Positions 9,140-17,884 are shown, numbered from the stretch's first letter. The stretch is 33,127 nucleotides of DNA from Candidatus Heimdallarchaeota archaeon (GCA_030611665.1 JAUWPI010000008.1:1-33127), one strand, 5' to 3'. Made by a program: numbers and translations. The notes: generated by a model not told the origin, from the letters alone.

Positions 9140-9258
9140 CCTATACGATGACCTCTAAGAAACAATCTCAACTTCCTTGTTAAAAGACAACTCGGGACAA
9201 CAACCCATCATATCTTCGCAAATCTGAATACTTTCAAAATATAAATAATCGGTAAAAA

Positions 9259-9573
9259 CTAGAAGATACTTGGTAAAATTTGTATCCAATTCTTTATTTT
9301 CCCTGTTATCTGATTTACTTCTCGCGGGGAAAGGAATGCGGCAAGTTTATTCTTGTATTTCCTATAAAGAGATTTGTATACCTCTTTCATCTCGTCTCCC
9401 AATCTCTCCCCCCTTGGGTTGATTTTTCCAATTTCCAAAGTAATCTCCTCTATCTCTTCAAGGATGTAACCAACATCTATCTTAATCTCTATAAGATTGA
9501 TTAATTCAAATAATGACTGTCTCATGTTGGTAAATTGTGCGTCTTTAGCGTTTTTTTCTAGCACGAAAATCAC
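9259..9573 (-). CDS. Small helical protein of unknown function, last gene of the Ub-E1-UEV run (candidate ESCRT-I partner)
   Basis: 104-aa ORF, GTG start, co-directional and 70 nt downstream of the UEV/Vps23-like gene; amphipathic helical composition. Confidence 0.55.
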   Translation of the reverse strand: MIFVLEKNAKDAQFTNMRQSLFELINLIEIKIDVGYILEEIEEITLEIGKINPRGERLGDEMKEVYKSLYRKYKNKLAAFLSPREVNQITGKIKNWIQILPSIF

Positions 9574-9643
9574 CCGGTTATATCTTGATGGACCTTAATG
9601 GAAAAGAATTGTAAGAAGAGAGGATAAGTCCTTCTTCGTTTTA

Positions 9644-11047
9644 TTATAATTCTTTGAGAACTCGTCGAAAATCATTCAGCCATCTCGCTGCTTGGAATTC
9701 AAGTTTTTCACAATCTTCTTCCTTTATTACCTCTTCAGGTTTGTATTTACCAATAATTTTACGCCAATTATTGATATCTCCAATAACCCAATGGTCTTTA
9801 GGAATTGATGGAAATGTTTTGAGAATGTGTAGCATTTCATCCATATCTGCTAACAGTAAATCTGCTCTGGCTACCGAACGAAGTCTTGTTAAGTCGATCA
9901 ACTCAATTGCAGAAGAAACATAATCCGCAGTTTTTGTGGGCATTTTCTTCAATGAGTCAAAGGGTATGGATACTGCATCAGCAGTTTCAACTCCTTCAGC
10001 TACACGGAGATGTCGAATACCTTTAGGATATTTATTATCTAGTTTCTCTTTTTTGATAAAGCTTTCAAGCTGGAACCCAACTTTTTCTAGTTGCATTCGT
10101 GATTTGAAAATACTTCTAATAAGAGAGCGCAATTGCTTTCTATATGCAATTTGATCTATTTCATTATTTTCATAGCTTATAGCAAGATTATCTAGTGTTA
10201 CAATTGAAGCATAAAGGTTAGCTTCTAATTCGAGGTTTCTTTCATCTAGTTTTGACATACTACCACTCTTTTTGACATGATTATGCTGTTTTTCAGCTTT
10301 ATAACCATTTTTAGAGTACCGTTTATACAATTTCAAGAAATCCACGGTTGTCATGTCCCCATCTTCAAATTTTTCTTGAAGTACTTCTAAAGTTTCTTGA
10401 ATTGCATAGCTTTCAGCTTTAAGATTTTCCTCTAAGGAGATCGATATTTCTTTGTCTGATCTATCAACTTTGATACCACCTTCTTTTAGTAAAGAAGTTC
10501 TTTCTTTCTCAATTTTTCTGCCTATGTCATCAATCTTTGATTGATAATCCATAATTGTGTCTTCAATTTCCCGTTTTTCAGTCTCTATAATAGTTTCTTT
10601 TTTAGTTGCAACCATTTCAACTTGAGGAAGCTGTTTGACAGGGATGGTAGCTCTTTGTAATCCTATATATTTCTCCTTTTTCTTTGATCTCTTTGTTTTA
10701 TATGGTTTAGCTGGAACACGGGTAAATAGCTGCTTTGTATCATTGATCACGTCATGAACATGATAACTTCTGTTCCATTCTGCTAGTATTTTAATGTTCA
10801 AGGTTCCATCATCATCAGTATTAGGATGATTCACTTTTGGTGTAATATCAACAAAAGGAGCTATATCGGGGAACCCATCTTGAATGAAAATATTTGCAAA
10901 GATAGGAATTTCAGTTCCTTCAATTGTGCCTACATAACCTTTCCAGTGTTTAAGATTACCTCTTACCGGTTCGAATCCTACTGCATTTTCATATATTAAT
11001 TGCGTTTCATTTGCAAGGATGTAATCATCTGTAGATATTTGTCTCAC
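9644..11047 (-). CDS. UEV (E2-like, no catalytic Cys) plus coiled-coil plus C-terminal helical domain; Vps23/TSG101-like ESCRT-I protein
   Basis: E2 fold signature HPNTDDDGTLNIKILAEWNRSYHVHDVINDTKQLF with Asn at the catalytic Cys position; long coiled coil; C-terminal helical region resembling a steadiness-box/ESCRT-I core. GTG start. Confidence 0.75.
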   Translation of the reverse strand: MRQISTDDYILANETQLIYENAVGFEPVRGNLKHWKGYVGTIEGTEIPIFANIFIQDGFPDIAPFVDITPKVNHPNTDDDGTLNIKILAEWNRSYHVHDVINDTKQLFTRVPAKPYKTKRSKKKEKYIGLQRATIPVKQLPQVEMVATKKETIIETEKREIEDTIMDYQSKIDDIGRKIEKERTSLLKEGGIKVDRSDKEISISLEENLKAESYAIQETLEVLQEKFEDGDMTTVDFLKLYKRYSKNGYKAEKQHNHVKKSGSMSKLDERNLELEANLYASIVTLDNLAISYENNEIDQIAYRKQLRSLIRSIFKSRMQLEKVGFQLESFIKKEKLDNKYPKGIRHLRVAEGVETADAVSIPFDSLKKMPTKTADYVSSAIELIDLTRLRSVARADLLLADMDEMLHILKTFPSIPKDHWVIGDINNWRKIIGKYKPEEVIKEEDCEKLEFQAARWLNDFRRVLKEL

Positions 11048-11133
11048 CTTATTCTAGTTCTCTATATCAAATGATGACAATTAAACTTTAAAAAACATTG
11101 CATTCAATTTGTAGGTTTAAGCAAAAACCCGAC

Positions 11134-12138
11134 TCATTCTGTTATCTGAAGGATAATTATTATCGGTTTTGCAAGATTATTATCTAGAACAAACACCGTT
11201 TCTTTACTTTTAGAGATAGAATCTTTGATTAATACATTGGAATCTAGTAACCTTCCCTTTATCATTAACTCTGGTTTTTTCAATCCATAAGTTAAGGCTA
11301 ACCGAACTTCTAACTCTTTGACAGTTTCATCTGAATGAGCTACAAACTCTATCTGTTCAAGCTTATACAACTCTCCACAGGTAGGACATTCTTCAGATCG
11401 AACCAATTCCAAAATGGTAGTTGCATTATTTAACCCATCATAAAAGAGGTAGTTTTGAAGATGATTACCAACATTTAGAATCAGTTTCAAAGCTTCTTGG
11501 GCCATGATACCTCCAATGATTGACGATAATGTTGCAACAGCTGGAAGAGGAGGTTCCTTCTCTATTTCTCCTCTATCTTTTTTCCTTTCCTCACCAAAAG
11601 GAGTACAGGCTTGAGCTAATTCTTCTTCAGGAACCAAAGGTTGGCACTCAAAACACGCCGTTTCGTAAGGAATGATAACTTGAGCATTTCCTAAAAAAGC
11701 AAACATGCCACCTGTAACTAATGGTTTTTTCACTCTGACAGCCATTGAATTGATCCATCTACGTCCAAGAAATGTATCTAAACAAGAAACTATTACATCT
11801 GCCTCTTCATATACAGATACAGAAACCTTTTCCATCTTCTTATGATAGAATTCAATGTTTACTGTTGGATTTACTTCCTTCAATCTTTTTGCAGCAGTTT
11901 CTGATTTAGAGCTTCCTACATCACTGTCACGATATAATAGTTGTCTGTTGAGATTGGATGTTTCAATTGTGTCAAAATCGATTATGATTAATTTACCAAT
12001 TCCTGATGAAACAAGAATGGTTCCTACATAACTGCCAATTGCGCCAACTCCAATAAGAACTATTGTGCTATCAGAAAGAGTATCTTGATTCCATCCTGGT
12101 ATCAACTGCTGTCTAGAGTAACGATTATCATATGTCAT
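11134..12138 (-). CDS. E1-like ubiquitin-activating enzyme (ThiF/UBA superfamily)
   Basis: GVGAIGSYVGTILVSSGIGKLIIIDFDTIETSNLNRQLLY, zinc CFEC...CPTC, ACTPFGE candidate catalytic Cys, SSIIGGIMAQEALKLIL; ORF opens at 12153 but ATG 12138 (MTYDNRYSRQ) preferred. Confidence 0.92.
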   Translation of the reverse strand: MTYDNRYSRQQLIPGWNQDTLSDSTIVLIGVGAIGSYVGTILVSSGIGKLIIIDFDTIETSNLNRQLLYRDSDVGSSKSETAAKRLKEVNPTVNIEFYHKKMEKVSVSVYEEADVIVSCLDTFLGRRWINSMAVRVKKPLVTGGMFAFLGNAQVIIPYETACFECQPLVPEEELAQACTPFGEERKKDRGEIEKEPPLPAVATLSSIIGGIMAQEALKLILNVGNHLQNYLFYDGLNNATTILELVRSEECPTCGELYKLEQIEFVAHSDETVKELEVRLALTYGLKKPELMIKGRLLDSNVLIKDSISKSKETVFVLDNNLAKPIIIILQITE

Positions 12139-12294
12139 CAAATCACAAGCCAACGATATGATACTATTAGTTTCTGATATATGTTTCTTTTTGAACAGCT
12201 AAAAACAGTAGTGAAAACTCAGAAAATTGAGTTTTCAAATAAAAATACAAATGTAAACTGTAAAATCAAAAGAAGAAAGGGATTTAGATATGAA

Positions 12295-12531
12295 TTAATA
12301 ACCGCCTTTAGTTCTGGCAATTAGATAGCATTTGTCTCCATCCATCATACCAGTTTGCTTCAAAATTTCGCTATCATCAAGCTGTTTTCCATGGAAAACG
12401 ATAATCACAGTATTAGCTGGAATCTTTTTCTTTTTAGAGACTTCTCTCTTTAATTGTGCAACTGTTGATTGTGAATCCACATCCAGCTCCAATGACCCTC
12501 CACCTATAGCGGTAACAACGCTGATTCTCAT
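12295..12531 (-). CDS. Ubiquitin-like modifier precursor ending in KGGY
   Basis: 78-aa beta-grasp; IVFHGKQLDDSEILKQTGMMDGDKCYLIARTKGG aligns without gaps to the ubiquitin C-terminal half. Confidence 0.93.
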   Translation of the reverse strand: MRISVVTAIGGGSLELDVDSQSTVAQLKREVSKKKKIPANTVIIVFHGKQLDDSEILKQTGMMDGDKCYLIARTKGGY

Positions 12532-12794
12532 TTTATTTTCACCTATACTTTTCTAATTTCATTATTGACTTATTCATTATTAAAGCTTGTCAAATGATTT
12601 GCATTTATTATATACTTTACTCCACACGAATATAACAGTAATTTGTTAGAAATTTCAATAGATAACACATGCTGATATTCTCTATGTATTATGACAGCTT
12701 AACTATGAGATTATGATTCTCAAGATAGGCAGACTGATTAGAGACTAATTATTTCTGCCTAAAACAAAGCAAAAAGCACGAAAGGGGTGCCCAA

Positions 12795-13079
12795 ATGATT
12801 TATGATGTTGTTAACCAAATCTGTGAGGAAATAGACACAGACATTACTCCATTTTATAATTCAATTGAAATTAAAGGAGATAGAATTCTATTGTTTAGGG
12901 ATAAAATTGTACAAGAAGTAGAAACTAAGAAAACAGTTAGCTATAATGAACTTGTTATTCCTGTTCAACCTAGTATAAATGATTCAAACAAAGATATTGA
13001 TGAAGTGATACAAAGATTAAGAGAGCATTATAAAGAAAAACTAGTCATATTTTACAAGAGTTCCGAAAGGAGAAAATAG
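12795..13079 (+). CDS. Hypothetical protein, 94 aa
   Basis: ATG ORF preceded by GGGGTG-rich leader; divergent from the ubiquitin run. Confidence 0.5.
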   Translation: MIYDVVNQICEEIDTDITPFYNSIEIKGDRILLFRDKIVQEVETKKTVSYNELVIPVQPSINDSNKDIDEVIQRLREHYKEKLVIFYKSSERRK

Positions 13080-13088
13080 AAATAGTTT

Positions 13089-13478
13089 TCAATCTACTGT
13101 TCTCTCTTTCTCTCCCTTTCTTTTAATAGTGATTGATGGAGGTATGCCCTCGATTTCTCTTTCAAGTTTCTTTATCCCTAATCTAGTGATTTGTTTGCCT
13201 TCCATATAACCTATTTTTACCATATATAGTAGATTTTTGAAAATAGTTTCAGCGGTCATTTTTTTGTTATGTTTTTCATAGAGACTGAACCAATAATTAT
13301 ATGCTTCTGGAACTAAAAAAAACTTCATCAGAGCTAGTTTATCTTTCTCTTCAACACTAGCTGGAGCTTGCTCAGATTTTTTTAGTTCTTCCATCCTCTG
13401 TTTTCTCAGATTAGCAATTTCAAGAAGCTCTTGAGCCTTTTTTTTCCGGATTTTGTCTAACTCATTGTCCGTAGTCAT
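13089..13478 (-). CDS. PDCD5/TFAR19-like DNA-binding protein
   Basis: DELDKIRKKKAQELLE N-terminus and C-terminal GYMEGKQITRLGIKKLEREIEGIPPSITIKRKGE resemble the archaeal PDCD5 layout. Confidence 0.55.
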   Translation of the reverse strand: MTTDNELDKIRKKKAQELLEIANLRKQRMEELKKSEQAPASVEEKDKLALMKFFLVPEAYNYWFSLYEKHNKKMTAETIFKNLLYMVKIGYMEGKQITRLGIKKLEREIEGIPPSITIKRKGEKERTVD

Positions 13479-13640
13479 AAATTTCTCCGCAGATTTAATG
13501 AAAAAAGATAGTTATTAAGTGTATTTTTGCACAACACCTAAATGACTTCAAATTTGGTCAATGATCATTATTCTTAGGAAAAAATGTTTATTGTCAAATA
13601 TTTACCATGAATTGTTCTGGAGATTCTCTCTAGAAAATTG

Positions 13641-14466
13641 CTATATTACTTTGCCAACAAACCAGAGTAGAAATGCAATAACCATAAACAATGATGCACT
13701 CTTAAATATAAGTTTAGAAATTTTCTCAGTTGGTTTAATGAGGTTCACAATTGATAGACCAATCATAATAACCCCAACAAAAATAACTATTACATTGATT
13801 ACAATGTTAATGTCAAGAAGTATACTGATAGCAATAGCTGTGAACGAACTAATGAGTGAGGATATTGTAATAACTATAATTGTCTCCTTTTTGCTTCTCA
13901 CTACAGGCCACATTGGTACTTCTGCATTTTTGTAACCTTCCAATGTTTTTGGTATTAGTGCAAGTGTAAGAATGTGCAAAGGTGGTCTGTAAGCGGCAAG
14001 AGGTTCAGTTATTCTTGGAATACGAGCATATGTCAAAGCGTCATATAGGATGTTAGCTGTTCCTCTATGGTCCGGATGTCGGGTGTTCATTGACCATGTG
14101 ATAATTGCATCGGGTTTGATTTCTGCAATTACTTTAGCCATTTTAAGGGCGCTGTCTCTTGTTGCTCTAACAAGAAGTATCTCCGAACCCTAAAAACATG
14201 GTCTGGCTACCAATAATCTCTCCTACTACTTTCCCTTGTTCCTCCCTAATTTTCTTGACTTCATTAAAAGACATTTTATCGAAGTGGGAAGCCATTTCAC
14301 CACTTGTCGTCCAAACTAAAACAACTTGATCTCCCTTATCAACATGATTTGAAAGTGTGCCAATACATCCAATCTCATCATCTGGATGTGCAAAACATGC
14401 TAGAATGGTTTTTTTCTCATTGGTCATTAATTTATCTAAAGAAATTGTATTTTTAAATTTGTGCAT
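13641..14466 (-). pseudogene. PIG-L/LmbE-family deacetylase with C-terminal transmembrane region, split by a single-base frameshift near 14170-14185
   Basis: AHPDDE in the upstream ORF (14167-14466) and RHPDHRGTAN in the downstream ORF (13641-14141); the downstream frame reads through LVRATRDSALK upstream of its annotated start, joining GDTS in a +1 shift. Confidence 0.75.
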
Positions 14467-14581
14467 TTTTAAAACATTAAACTAAAAAACTTTAGATATA
14501 ATAACGACGCAGTCATAAATACTATATATAGAGAAATATACCTTAAGTAAAAGAGTAGAATTGAATTTCAGAGGATGTTTA

Positions 14582-15211
14582 ATGTATAGTGATGAGCAAA
14601 GACAAAGAATTGCAAGGATTATAGAATTACCTATCCCAATGGAATTTTTTGATATGCTAGAAGATCTTGTTTCGCACTATGGAAGTCCAGAAAGAGCAAT
14701 TTTAGAAGCAATAAAATCCCATCACAAAGAACAATTTGGTACTTTGGACGATTTCAAACTAACTCAGACACCTCCTCCAGAAAGGGTTTATCGACCGATA
14801 AATCATATGAATTCTCCAGTTACTGGAGGAAAAATAGCTAAAATCATCGAAAATGGAAAGAAATTTGAAGAAAAAACTCAGAGAGATTTGGCTAAGGTGG
14901 ATAAATTGATAGATCATCTTAATGATTTACCAGCTCTTTCTGAATTAAAAGACGAGATTTCTTCAATGAAAACAATGATAAAAAATATCGGAAACACACA
15001 ATATACTACACATCAAAAAAGAGGACCCAGAGCAGATCTATCCGCTCTAGATGTGAGTGTCTCTGATTCACATGATGTTCTTTTCGATGCACCTGATAGA
15101 CCTTTATTAGAATCTGTTTTAGATAGTGTTTTGCTATTTGATGATGAATATGAAGAAGAAGAAAGCGACTCTGTGAAAGAAAAAACAAAGGATAAAAAAG
15201 AGAAAGCTTAA
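14582..15211 (+). CDS. Hypothetical protein with possible ribbon-helix-helix-like N-terminus and acidic/basic C-terminal tail
   Basis: IELPIPMEFFDMLEDLVSHYGSPERAILEAIKSH; ATG at 14582 preferred over TTG 14561. Confidence 0.55.
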   Translation: MYSDEQRQRIARIIELPIPMEFFDMLEDLVSHYGSPERAILEAIKSHHKEQFGTLDDFKLTQTPPPERVYRPINHMNSPVTGGKIAKIIENGKKFEEKTQRDLAKVDKLIDHLNDLPALSELKDEISSMKTMIKNIGNTQYTTHQKRGPRADLSALDVSVSDSHDVLFDAPDRPLLESVLDSVLLFDDEYEEEESDSVKEKTKDKKEKA

Positions 15212-15750
15212 TCCATCTCTTTAGCTTGCTCAACTAATAATTCAGCTATCTTTGAAAATGCTTCATCTACATGTTTTCCAGATAAAGCACTTGTATTGAA
15301 CTGTATTTTACTCTTAATTTTCTTGTTCATCGCTTCACACTCAGACTCTGAAATAGCTCTCTCCTTCTGGAGATCCTCTTTATTTCCAACTAAAATTTTG
15401 ACAACTTTAGAACCACAATTATCAATGAACTCTTTATCCCATTTTTTAATATCTTTAAGAGTCGTTGAGCGTGTTAAATCGAAAACAAGAATCGCAGCTT
15501 TTGCACCTTTGTAAAAAGTAGGTCTGATGAACCGAAATCTATCTTGACCTGCTAAATCCCAGATGGATAAGGCTACTTTTGTACCATCTTTGAGTTTTAC
15601 ACGCTTCTCAGATGGTTCCATACCAATTGTCATTAGGTAACTGGAATCAAATCGATCGTGTACAAATCTTTGTACCAAACTGGTTTTTCCAACAGCTGCA
15701 CTACCTAGAAGAAGAATCTTAAAATTATAATCTGGTTGGGAAGAACTCAT
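15208..15750 (-). CDS. Ras/Rab-superfamily small GTPase
   Basis: G1 GSAAVGKTS, G3 WDLAGQ, G4 GNKEDL, G5 TSAL. Confidence 0.93.
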   Translation of the reverse strand: MSSSQPDYNFKILLLGSAAVGKTSLVQRFVHDRFDSSYLMTIGMEPSEKRVKLKDGTKVALSIWDLAGQDRFRFIRPTFYKGAKAAILVFDLTRSTTLKDIKKWDKEFIDNCGSKVVKILVGNKEDLQKERAISESECEAMNKKIKSKIQFNTSALSGKHVDEAFSKIAELLVEQAKEMD

Positions 15751-15751
15751 T

Positions 15752-16099
15752 CTATATCTCCATTAGAGTTTTTAACAAACTATCTAATTCTTCTTTCAAG
15801 CTTTTTAAATAAAGCTTTTCAAAGCTCCCCTCTGATCTTTGAATAGTTGAAAGAGATGTGCATAAATCTAATAATTTCTCATAATCCTCACGCTCTTCAG
15901 GTTTCGCAATGTAATTGTTGAATTTTTTCAAGGTTTTTTTGGCTAAAGTAGTAGCTGTCTTTTTGTTAATAAATCCACTTTCATAAGCTTTGATTACATT
16001 CTGCGTCCAGTTAGCAACAGATTTGAGACTGGTAATTTCAGTTAGAGGAGAAATATCACTCATAACAAATAAGGAATAAGAACTAACTTTAATATACAT
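15752..16099 (-). CDS. Small helical hypothetical protein, 1 nt upstream of the GTPase start
   Basis: 115-aa ORF (probable start MSDISPL); TAG-A-ATG junction with the GTPase. Confidence 0.6.
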   Translation of the reverse strand: MYIKVSSYSLFVMSDISPLTEITSLKSVANWTQNVIKAYESGFINKKTATTLAKKTLKKFNNYIAKPEEREDYEKLLDLCTSLSTIQRSEGSFEKLYLKSLKEELDSLLKTLMEI

Positions 16100-16305
16100 T
16101 TTGTTAGAGAGTGAAAAAATTATTAATAAATAGAAGAAAAAAAGAAAAAAATGGATCTATTCAAATAAGTGACCTCCACCACCTCTTGGTGTTTGTTTAC
16201 AATGAAAACATACGAAACAAATAAGACGAAAAAGAGACAATATAATTTGCAGTTGGTGAAATAATAATTAATAATATTCACAGAAGACTTCTGATAATAG
16301 TTTTA

Positions 16306-17643
16306 ATGTTACTTATAATTAGTATATTGATTATTGTTCCATTATCAATTCTCTACATTTGGAAAGATGAAACTAAACCATTTCTAATAGAAGTGAAATC
16401 AGGGAGAATTGGAACAATAACTTTTGATAATGAGGAAATTAACCTAGCTTATAGTCATTATGATTTAGAAAAAGGTAATCAAATTGGATGGACTAGTATA
16501 ATAACTAAAAAAAGTGGAATTAAACTACAGAATTATTTTGACCATAGAAGAGGAGGAGAAAGAAGAATAGGTTCATTTTCTAAAGTAGTTGGAATCCCAG
16601 GACATGATGGTTGGAACTATATTTTTGCAAATGGAATTGACGGCTTTTTTGATCCTGGTGTAATCGGTCAAAGAACTCGTGACTTTAAGGATTGGATTCC
16701 TATACCGACTTTTAACTTTGAAACAAGCTCTTCTATTTTTAGTTACTTCAGTGGATATGATTTCAATTCTACAGATTCTCTATATTGCTGTTTCAGTGAT
16801 TATCAAGGTTTAATAATGGGACAAACAAATTATAGTTTCTATTTATTCCAAATAACAGACGATCAGTGGGACATATCCAAAATAACGTTTCAAGGAAATC
16901 TCGAATATTATATCAAATCTATCTACCAGATATTTCAGGATAGAAATGTAATCTTATGGAATTATTACAATTCATCCAAGGATTTAATTGAGCTAAATTT
17001 AACAAAGCAAAATGATAATGATATTTGGCTCAATTACACGATTTCATTACCCCAAGAGGATTTAACTCCGATTGGTTTTGAAAAATCTGATCAAGATCTT
17101 CGGTTCTTTTTTTATGGGTTAAATTATTATGGTGAGAGTAATACAAGTAACTACAAAATTACTAATATATATTGTGCTGATATTAAAGGAAATCAAACAG
17201 AATATTCTTTGATAGCTTCATATCCTAATAGAATATATATTAAAGAAGGTAATATCTACAACTGGGGGAATGGATCCTATTCCATCTTTTTCAATGAATA
17301 TGAAAACTATTCAATATCATCATATTATGCGTTAATTAATGAAGGTAATATTATTAAAGAAAAGGTACAATACAATGAGAGTTCGACAAATTTCTTAACA
17401 CAACAAATGACAATTAAGGATAACTATGTTTATTTAGTTTGGACTGAAATAATAACAGAAGATATAGAAGATTTGTACTATCTTTATGTTCTACGATTTC
17501 ATGCTAATAGCTCATTCAAATCAGCATTAGAAGCAAATAAGCAAATAGTCGTATGGAATGAGGACATTAATACAACAATGTTCCAGCTTATAGCTACAAT
17601 TCCGGTTGTTTTATTAATTAGAAAGAAAAAACGGAAATTTTGA
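16306..17643 (+). CDS. Membrane-anchored extracellular/surface protein of unknown function
   Basis: N-terminal hydrophobic segment, Tyr/Asn/Ser-rich body with many N-x-S/T sequons, C-terminal hydrophobic stretch and basic tail (TTMFQLIATIPVVLLIRKKKRKF). Confidence 0.6.
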   Translation: MLLIISILIIVPLSILYIWKDETKPFLIEVKSGRIGTITFDNEEINLAYSHYDLEKGNQIGWTSIITKKSGIKLQNYFDHRRGGERRIGSFSKVVGIPGHDGWNYIFANGIDGFFDPGVIGQRTRDFKDWIPIPTFNFETSSSIFSYFSGYDFNSTDSLYCCFSDYQGLIMGQTNYSFYLFQITDDQWDISKITFQGNLEYYIKSIYQIFQDRNVILWNYYNSSKDLIELNLTKQNDNDIWLNYTISLPQEDLTPIGFEKSDQDLRFFFYGLNYYGESNTSNYKITNIYCADIKGNQTEYSLIASYPNRIYIKEGNIYNWGNGSYSIFFNEYENYSISSYYALINEGNIIKEKVQYNESSTNFLTQQMTIKDNYVYLVWTEIITEDIEDLYYLYVLRFHANSSFKSALEANKQIVVWNEDINTTMFQLIATIPVVLLIRKKKRKF

Positions 17644-17884
17644 TTCTAGGATTTTTTCAAAAATTTCTTCATCAAATAAATGAGAGGGTTAACTGGTTCA
17701 GTCACCTTTATCAAATCTGTATACATTTCGACATCTTCTAGAAGAAGCAGGGACATATGGAAGAAATATTATTGTTAAGCTGAATATAGAAAAAATGATA
17801 AATATGAAAAACAAAAAAAAGGGAAAAAAATCCCACTCCCCACTCCCGGAATAAAGGGGCCAAAAGACCCAAAAGTAAATAAAC

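Noticed and set aside
9644-11047. Active E2 conjugating enzyme
   Set aside because: Residue at the catalytic position is Asn (GTLNIKIL) and the architecture fits UEV/Vps23 better.
17805-17880. A-rich and C-rich intergenic stretch near ggggccaaaagaccc as an RNA element
   Set aside because: Only short, weak complementarity; insufficient to support a structured RNA or terminator.
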